Positions 4,934-9,562 of a stretch of DNA of 9,562 nt are shown in pieces (position 1 is the stretch's first letter; the number at the start of each line of letters is the position of its first letter). A program made the position numbers and the translations under genes. Where the stretch lies: NCBI GenBank assembly GCA_016191985.1, contig JACPVB010000169.1, positions 1-9,562 of the forward strand, read 5' to 3'. This DNA is from Chloroflexota bacterium (GTDB lineage: Bacteria > Chloroflexota > Anaerolineae > Anaerolineales > Villigracilaceae). The notes beneath the pieces are model-generated. The model ran no database searches and had not been told where the DNA came from. It saw only the letters and a program-made list of their open reading frames with translations.

Positions 4934-6481
4934 TTACAAAGGGATATTCCCGTGCTTCTTGGCGGGATTGCCATCGCGCTTGTTGCTCAACATCTCCAGC
5001 GCGTTGATCAAACGCGGACGGGTTTCCTTTGGTTCGATCACATCGTCAATATAGCCGCGAGATGCTGCTACATAAGGGTTTGCAAATTTTTCCTTGTACT
5101 CTGCCACCAATTCTGCTTTCCTTTTCAGCGGGTCCTTGGCCGCTTCAAGTTCTTTGCGGAAGATGATGTTCACTGCGCCGTCGGGTCCCATCACTGCGAT
5201 CTCGGCAGTGGGCCAGGCGAGGTTCACGTCACTGCGGATGTGCTTGGAGGACATCACGCAGTATGCACCGCCATACGCCTTGCGCGTGATGACGGTCAAC
5301 TTTGGCACGGTCGCTTCACAGTAGGCATACAGCAATTTTGCCCCAGAGCGAATTATGCCGTGATGCTCCTGATTGGTTCCAGGCAGGAAGCCTGGCACAT
5401 CTTCAAAAGTAATGATCGGGAAGTTAAAGGCATCGCAGAAGCGCACAAAACGCGCCGCTTTTTCACTCGCGTCAATATCCAACACGCCCGCGAGGACGGC
5501 CGGCTGGTTTGCGACGATTCCAACGGAATGTCCGCCAAGCCGCGCAAAACCAACTACAACATTTTGCGCGTAATTTTCGTGAATTTCAAAGAACTGCCCG
5601 TTGTCCACGATCATGCCGATGACTTCTTTGATATCGTAAGGTTTGTTTGCATCGTCAGGGATGATGTTATTTAATCCCTCTTCCATGCGCAAAGGATCGT
5701 CGCCCGAAATGAAGGGAGCATCTTCCATGTTGTTTTGAGGGAGGAAACCCAGTAATTTGCGAATGAGGTACAGCGTGTCCGCTTCGCTATCGGCGGCCAC
5801 ATGACAGACGCCCGATTTTTCCGAGTGCACGCTTGCGCCGCCAAGTTCCTCCTGCGTCACTTCTTCGTGCGTCACGGCTTTCACCACGTCTGGTCCCGTG
5901 ACGAACATATAGGAAGTGTTGCGGGTCATAAAAATAAAATCCGTCAGCGCAGGGGAGTAGACTGCACCGCCGGCGCACGGCCCCATAATTGCGGAGATTT
6001 GTGGAATCACCCCCGATGCCATGGTGTTGCGCAGGAAAATATCCGCATAGCCTGCGAGCGACACCACGCCTTCCTGAATGCGTGCACCGCCTGAGTCGTT
6101 CAAACCGATAATAGGTGCGCCATTCTTCATGGCCATATCCATGATCTTGCAAATCTTTTCGGCATGGACTTCCCCCAGGCTTCCGCCAAACACGGTGAAA
6201 TCCTGTGAGTACACATAAACAAGGCGGCCATCCACGGTACCCCAACCCGTCACCACCGAATCGCTCATGAACTTCTGTTCATCCAAATTAAAATCATGGG
6301 TGCGGTGCACTACGAACGGGTCCACTTCGCGGAAGGAGCCTCTGTCCAACAATAAATCAAGTCTCTCCCTCGCGGTCAGGCGTCCCTTTTTATGTTGCGC
6401 GTCAATCCGCGCCTGGCCGCCGCCAAGCCGCGATTGCGCCTTCTGATCATTCAATACCTGGATTTTCGTTTTTTCGCTCAT
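4934..6481 (-). CDS. Acyl-CoA carboxylase carboxyltransferase (beta) subunit, PccB/AccD5-like
   Basis: This subunit moves CO2 from carboxybiotin to an acyl-CoA, giving methylmalonyl- or malonyl-CoA. The 515-aa length is normal for the family. The N-terminal crotonase-fold half contains RLTARERLDLLLD (34-46), FTVFGGSLGEVHAEKI (95-110), the NDSGGARIQEG loop (128-138) and GPCAGGAVYSPALTDF (167-182). The C-terminal half contains FFEIHENYAQNVVVGFAR (297-314), ITFEDVPGFLPGTNQEHHG (357-375), the loop GGAYCVMSSKH (404-414) and AWPTAEIAVMGPDGAVNI (422-439). At the substrate-specificity position in GGAY-x-VM, where human PCCB has Asp and acetyl-CoA-specific actinobacterial enzymes have Ile, this protein has Cys408, so the preferred acyl-CoA is uncertain. 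Methylmalonyl-CoA decarboxylase alpha chains are related, but the adjacent biotin carboxylase argues for a carboxylase. GAGAGG precedes the ATG closely; the upstream gene overlaps by 35 nt. Confidence 0.94.
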   Translation of the reverse strand: MSEKTKIQVLNDQKAQSRLGGGQARIDAQHKKGRLTARERLDLLLDRGSFREVDPFVVHRTHDFNLDEQKFMSDSVVTGWGTVDGRLVYVYSQDFTVFGGSLGEVHAEKICKIMDMAMKNGAPIIGLNDSGGARIQEGVVSLAGYADIFLRNTMASGVIPQISAIMGPCAGGAVYSPALTDFIFMTRNTSYMFVTGPDVVKAVTHEEVTQEELGGASVHSEKSGVCHVAADSEADTLYLIRKLLGFLPQNNMEDAPFISGDDPLRMEEGLNNIIPDDANKPYDIKEVIGMIVDNGQFFEIHENYAQNVVVGFARLGGHSVGIVANQPAVLAGVLDIDASEKAARFVRFCDAFNFPIITFEDVPGFLPGTNQEHHGIIRSGAKLLYAYCEATVPKLTVITRKAYGGAYCVMSSKHIRSDVNLAWPTAEIAVMGPDGAVNIIFRKELEAAKDPLKRKAELVAEYKEKFANPYVAASRGYIDDVIEPKETRPRLINALEMLSNKRDGNPAKKHGNIPL

Positions 6482-6860
6482 AGGCCTCTCTCAATAGTGA
6501 TTTGTCCGCAAAAAAGATGAGGATCAGTAATCCCAGATTTACTATAACAGCAAACATTGCATTTGGTCGCGGATTTTGGAAAAAGAGCCGCTCGCCCCAA
6601 TACCAGACCGTATAACCTGCCGCAGTCCCGAGGAGCATTTTCCCGCTCCATGCTTTTTCCTGCCAAATTCCCCAATATAAGACGCCCCCAACAATGATCC
6701 AAATCCCACCCATGATGGCGCTGACTGTGGGAGCGAGCCTGGCTGAAAATTCGACCAGCACCCCGCTCCATGCCAGGGATGTCCACAGGCGGATGATGTT
6801 CCAGGTTATGGTGATTAACACCAGTCCCAGTGTAAGGGTTACAGAAAAGGATCGTCTCAT
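6447..6860 (-). CDS. Small four-helix membrane protein, unknown function
   Basis: The 137-aa protein has four predicted membrane segments, at about residues 7-24, 45-65, 73-89 and 101-117. A Trp-rich short loop (WGIWQEKAW, 63-71) and a charged C-terminal tail (SLLREAYERKNENPGIE) complete it. I do not recognise the family. Its ATG overlaps the stop of the lipoprotein gene as ATGA, no Shine-Dalgarno is visible, and its 3' end overlaps the carboxyltransferase start by 35 nt in another frame. It is thus translationally embedded between the envelope genes and the carboxylase genes. The hydrophobic pattern and tight junctions support a real gene despite the lack of homology evidence. Confidence 0.78.
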   Translation of the reverse strand: MRRSFSVTLTLGLVLITITWNIIRLWTSLAWSGVLVEFSARLAPTVSAIMGGIWIIVGGVLYWGIWQEKAWSGKMLLGTAAGYTVWYWGERLFFQNPRPNAMFAVIVNLGLLILIFFADKSLLREAYERKNENPGIE

Positions 6861-7567
6861 GGTGATGGTGTGGGGGTGGCGATGTTTGGATGCCTGAAAA
6901 TGCGCGGCTCAGCCCAAATGGCTAAATTATCCAACGGGTTTCTGTTGGCGCGCACGATCAGGGTGAGTTGCACAGTTTGTCCAGCAAGCACATCGAGAGG
7001 GAAATTGATCAGCTTTGGGAGCTGTGTGTCGTTGTAAGCCCATGCGGGGAAGGGTTCGTAAAAATTCCCATCCGCGTCGTAATACCCAAGTGAGAATGTG
7101 ACATCGCATTTGGATTCAGGCATGCAAAATAATTCGGCACGAAAGAAATCTGCCAATTGAATTTCCCTGGCTGGGAAGGTTCCAAAAATGCCGTAAAAAT
7201 TTCCATCCTGCGAGGGGATGGTGAGCAGGGCATCTGCTTTGTAAGGCAGGTTTAATTCAGTTTGAGTCAACAGCCCGATATACCCCGAAGTTGTTTGCCC
7301 GCTGATTCCGGGGCAGGGGAGTTCCTGCCCGTTATTTGTCCATTTGGCGTTGCACGCATCCGGCGCAAAGTAGTAGACAACGTTAGCGGCGTCATCAAGC
7401 GGGGGAATAGCAAAGGTTGGGGTCGGCGGGAGCGGCGTCAGCGTGGGGATTGCTGTAAAAACAGGAGCAGGCTCAAGGTCCGTGTTTTGAGGCGTGGCTG
7501 GGGATGGCGTACATGCTGAAAGCAGGATCAATGCCAGTAAGGAAGCAAGTCTGATTCGCAAAGTCAT
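6857..7567 (-). CDS. Secreted lipoprotein, unknown function
   Basis: From ATG 7567 the protein has 236 aa. It begins MTLRIRLASLLALILLSAC, a lipoprotein signal peptide with lipobox LSAC, so Cys19 would be lipidated after export. A Pro/Thr-rich linker (about residues 20-57) leads to an extracytoplasmic domain rich in aromatic residues and beta-type patterns, with the pairs PDACNAKW/LPCPG and FCMPESKC that might form disulfides. The C-terminus is a short TPTPSP tail. The open frame extends further upstream, but only this start gives a signal peptide. AGGAGG (7573-7568) directly abuts this ATG, so the TTG at 7561, 6 nt from it, is a serious alternative start and would shorten the protein by 2 residues. 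It begins 4 nt after the glycosyltransferase stop and overlaps the next gene by 4 nt. Function unknown. Confidence 0.85.
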   Translation of the reverse strand: MTLRIRLASLLALILLSACTPSPATPQNTDLEPAPVFTAIPTLTPLPPTPTFAIPPLDDAANVVYYFAPDACNAKWTNNGQELPCPGISGQTTSGYIGLLTQTELNLPYKADALLTIPSQDGNFYGIFGTFPAREIQLADFFRAELFCMPESKCDVTFSLGYYDADGNFYEPFPAWAYNDTQLPKLINFPLDVLAGQTVQLTLIVRANRNPLDNLAIWAEPRIFRHPNIATPTPSP

Positions 7568-7573
7568 CCTCCT
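7568..7573 (-). promoter_or_regulatory. Ribosome binding site of the lipoprotein gene, overlapping the upstream stop
   Basis: A consensus AGGAGG contains the last two bases of the glycosyltransferase TAG stop and touches ATG 7567 directly. A TTG at 7561 has ideal 6-nt spacing, which makes the true start ambiguous and suggests termination-reinitiation coupling. Confidence 0.7.
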
Positions 7574-9562
7574 AATATTTCGGTTCTTCCAGCAGGTAAA
7601 ACAGACCCTTGCCTCCGTAGCTGTCGAACCTTTCGAGGTACGGTGCAAATTGGCCGTAATACGGCGGGAGGGCCAGCAATTGCGCGTTGGCAAAAACGAT
7701 GGTCATGCCGCGTTCCTGCAAATATGCGGGCGCGTTTCCATCTTGCAGGAGGTGAAAATATTCATAGCTGTTGACCAGCCCATCCATGTTGACAATGGTG
7801 CGGTCATGGATGAAGTATCCCACATTTCCCCCGCCTGTCATGCCGATGATGCTGTCGGGTGGTGTGTTGGCTTCGAGATATTGCAGCACATCCATGTAGG
7901 GACGGTCTGGCTTATAAAAATCATGCCGCATGGTTGTGGTGACGAAGTCATTCAGGTTGTATGCGAGCAACGCGCCAGCGACAATGGCGGCGGCTTGCAA
8001 CACCGGGCGGGCGAATTTTATTTTTTGCAAAGGGCGTAGGATCAGGTCGAGATAAAAACTTCCCGCCAAAGTTATGAGAACCATCTGGCTGACCCAGTAC
8101 CATTCCTTTACCCCGCCGTAGGATGTGGCCGAGTAGGAAAGGATATGAATCCCGCTGGCGGCCACGAGAGGGATAAAGGCCAGCTTTGAACCGATATGGA
8201 TCGTGCGGCGTTTGTTTATAAATGCAAGGGTCAGCGCGACGATGATGAAGGCAAGCATGGAGAGGTAATATCTTTCATCGCCCATGTCTGTGCGGGGGAA
8301 GATGGGAAGGATCAATTTTGCCAGCCATGAAAACAGGTCGGTGGCGGGGTCCCAGGCGTTGAACTCTCTCATGCTGATTCCAAAAAATGCGTACCAGTCT
8401 GTGGCGGGGCGTTCATAAACCGTGTTTGCCATGGTTCCCCACCAGCGTTTGATCTGCCCGCTGACCGGGCTGAATGTGCCAAACATGATTTTGTTGAACA
8501 ACATGTACAAGGCAAGCAGACCGCCGAATACACCATAATAAGCAAAGCCTTCTTTTAGCCAAATTCTCCAATTCTCTTGGAATTCCAACAACGGTGATTT
8601 GGTGAGAGACGTTTTGTCGCTGGCGAACCCATATGCGGCCAGCCTGAGCGCAAAAATAAGGATCAGGCTGAGTCCCCAATCCAACAGAAAGGCGGAGCGT
8701 GGAAAATTTTTCCCGACGCCGAGTTGTAGAAGGAGCAGATATATGGCTGTGATGACGACGGTGCTGGTTGTTAACGCCAGGAAAGTTTGACTGAAAATTT
8801 TCCAGATCGTATTGGCGCGGGGATGCTGATATGCGCCGAAAAAATACAGCGCAATTAATTTGGCAATCACCGCCAGCGCAACCGCTTCCACCGCGGAGGA
8901 AGCGTATAACGTATTGTAGGAATCAATACCCGTGCGAAACGCCACCGAACTCGTCATGGAGGCAAAAATGATGACCATATCGAGAGGCAGCAGGTAGCGA
9001 ATGACCTTTCCCCGAAAAACAACCCAGACCCCGACAATGGCTCCGAGGAAGACAAGGTCGAGCCGACCGAACATGGCGAGAGCAGCCACCAGCGCGATTT
9101 CCACAAGCTGGCGGGTGGTCACTGCTTTTGTGCGCCATTCTTTTTCAAAAATGGATAATTTGTAAACCAGGTACAAAACCGCTAAAACAGCAGCGGGAGT
9201 CTCCAACCCATATTCGTACACCGTGGAATGGATATAAAAATTAAAAGCCCAGAATGAAGCCGCCAGAATTGCAACTGCATGGGAAAGATGATTTTTCACC
9301 AACCTGTAAATCAACACGGCGCTTGCAGCCTGAAACCCCGCAACGACCATTAACAACACCCGCAACGGCAGGATCACGTCAAAGCGAGCCAGCGCAAAGA
9401 TGGGAATGCAGACGATCATCCACAGTGGGTGATAACCGTTGGTCGGGTTGATCCCATCGAAAGTACTGCCACGCCCTTCGGTGATGTTTTGAGCGACTTT
9501 GAAATAATAATAAGCGTCATCGCGTTTGAACCAAACGTTTGGAAAATTGTACGCGTCCGCCA
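7572..9562 (-). CDS. GT-C-type integral membrane glycosyltransferase (5' end outside window)
   Basis: The reading frame is open from the window edge to TAG at 7572: 662 visible residues, so the N-terminus is missing. The first Met (position 9419) is not the start, because 47 in-frame residues before it carry the best motifs: FKRDDAYYYFKVAQN with the Asp-Asp pair at visible residues 14-15, and TNGYHPLW at 40-47. An acidic pair after the first helix followed by this region is typical of GT-C enzymes, which transfer sugars from polyprenyl-phosphate donors outside the membrane. Many hydrophobic segments follow (roughly ten or more), then a C-terminal extracytoplasmic part of about 110 residues containing NTPPDSIIGMTGGGNVGYF and ending LFYLLEEPKY. 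It probably glycosylates a lipid, protein or polymer; donor and acceptor are unknown. It is tightly linked to the lipoprotein gene downstream. Confidence 0.85.
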   Translation of the reverse strand, partial: ADAYNFPNVWFKRDDAYYYFKVAQNITEGRGSTFDGINPTNGYHPLWMIVCIPIFALARFDVILPLRVLLMVVAGFQAASAVLIYRLVKNHLSHAVAILAASFWAFNFYIHSTVYEYGLETPAAVLAVLYLVYKLSIFEKEWRTKAVTTRQLVEIALVAALAMFGRLDLVFLGAIVGVWVVFRGKVIRYLLPLDMVIIFASMTSSVAFRTGIDSYNTLYASSAVEAVALAVIAKLIALYFFGAYQHPRANTIWKIFSQTFLALTTSTVVITAIYLLLLQLGVGKNFPRSAFLLDWGLSLILIFALRLAAYGFASDKTSLTKSPLLEFQENWRIWLKEGFAYYGVFGGLLALYMLFNKIMFGTFSPVSGQIKRWWGTMANTVYERPATDWYAFFGISMREFNAWDPATDLFSWLAKLILPIFPRTDMGDERYYLSMLAFIIVALTLAFINKRRTIHIGSKLAFIPLVAASGIHILSYSATSYGGVKEWYWVSQMVLITLAGSFYLDLILRPLQKIKFARPVLQAAAIVAGALLAYNLNDFVTTTMRHDFYKPDRPYMDVLQYLEANTPPDSIIGMTGGGNVGYFIHDRTIVNMDGLVNSYEYFHLLQDGNAPAYLQERGMTIVFANAQLLALPPYYGQFAPYLERFDSYGGKGLFYLLEEPKY

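Noticed and set aside
4952..5674. 240-aa plus-strand ORF
   Set aside because: It is antisense to the carboxyltransferase gene, with low-quality composition and no motif; a shadow of a conserved gene.
5787..6245. 152-aa minus-strand ORF in another frame of the carboxyltransferase
   Set aside because: It overlaps the conserved catalytic region of the real gene and shows no domain; a frame shadow, not a frameshifted fragment.
7568..7693. Longer lipoprotein reading frame starting at 7693
   Set aside because: The extra 42 codons overlap the glycosyltransferase 3' end and would bury the signal peptide and lipobox inside the protein.

Overview
The window looks like bacterial chromosome from a Chloroflexota lineage, most likely an Anaerolineae/Anaerolineales-type organism. 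This is inference from moderate GC, a lipoprotein with a Pro/Thr-rich linker after its lipobox (common in that phylum), an acyl-CoA carboxylase split into separate biotin carboxylase, biotin carrier and carboxyltransferase genes, and intergenic spacers full of short degenerate repeats. Every convincing gene lies on the minus strand, so transcription runs from high to low coordinates.

Upstream block (9562 to 6447): a large GT-C-type membrane glycosyltransferase (cut off by the window edge), a secreted lipoprotein and a four-helix membrane protein are tightly linked (4-nt gap, then a 4-nt ATGA overlap). The last of them overlaps the start of the carboxyltransferase gene by 35 nt. Carboxylase block (6481 to 1442): carboxyltransferase (PccB/AccD-like), HD-domain hydrolase, biotin carboxylase (AccC-like), biotin carboxyl carrier protein and a CYTH-domain phosphatase/cyclase-like protein. 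The only sizeable gap is about 170 bp between accC and the carrier gene; it holds degenerate heptamer repeats interrupted by a small hairpin. Together the three carboxylase subunits make a biotin-dependent acyl-CoA carboxylase (propionyl-CoA and/or acetyl-CoA). The HD and CYTH proteins are embedded accessory genes of unknown role.

Downstream block (1441 to 1): a 700-bp spacer without a long gene, then the start of metG (methionyl-tRNA synthetase), which runs off the window. The half of the spacer next to metG contains what reads as a complete ribosome-mediated transcription attenuator. Its parts, in order, are a promoter (TTGCCA-N17-TAAACT), a 31-codon leader ORF that starts about where transcription should start and has 8 Met codons (six of them in codons 12-22), an intrinsic terminator, and an alternative antiterminator pairing between the last five leader codons and the terminator's 5' arm. 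This would make metG expression respond to charged Met-tRNA. It is the most interesting item here and was invisible to ordinary ORF listing. The other half of the spacer holds a roughly 200-bp imperfect foldback (MITE-like) element and 9-nt repeat motifs. A second 9-nt-periodic repeat forms a hairpin between the attenuator and the metG ribosome binding site.
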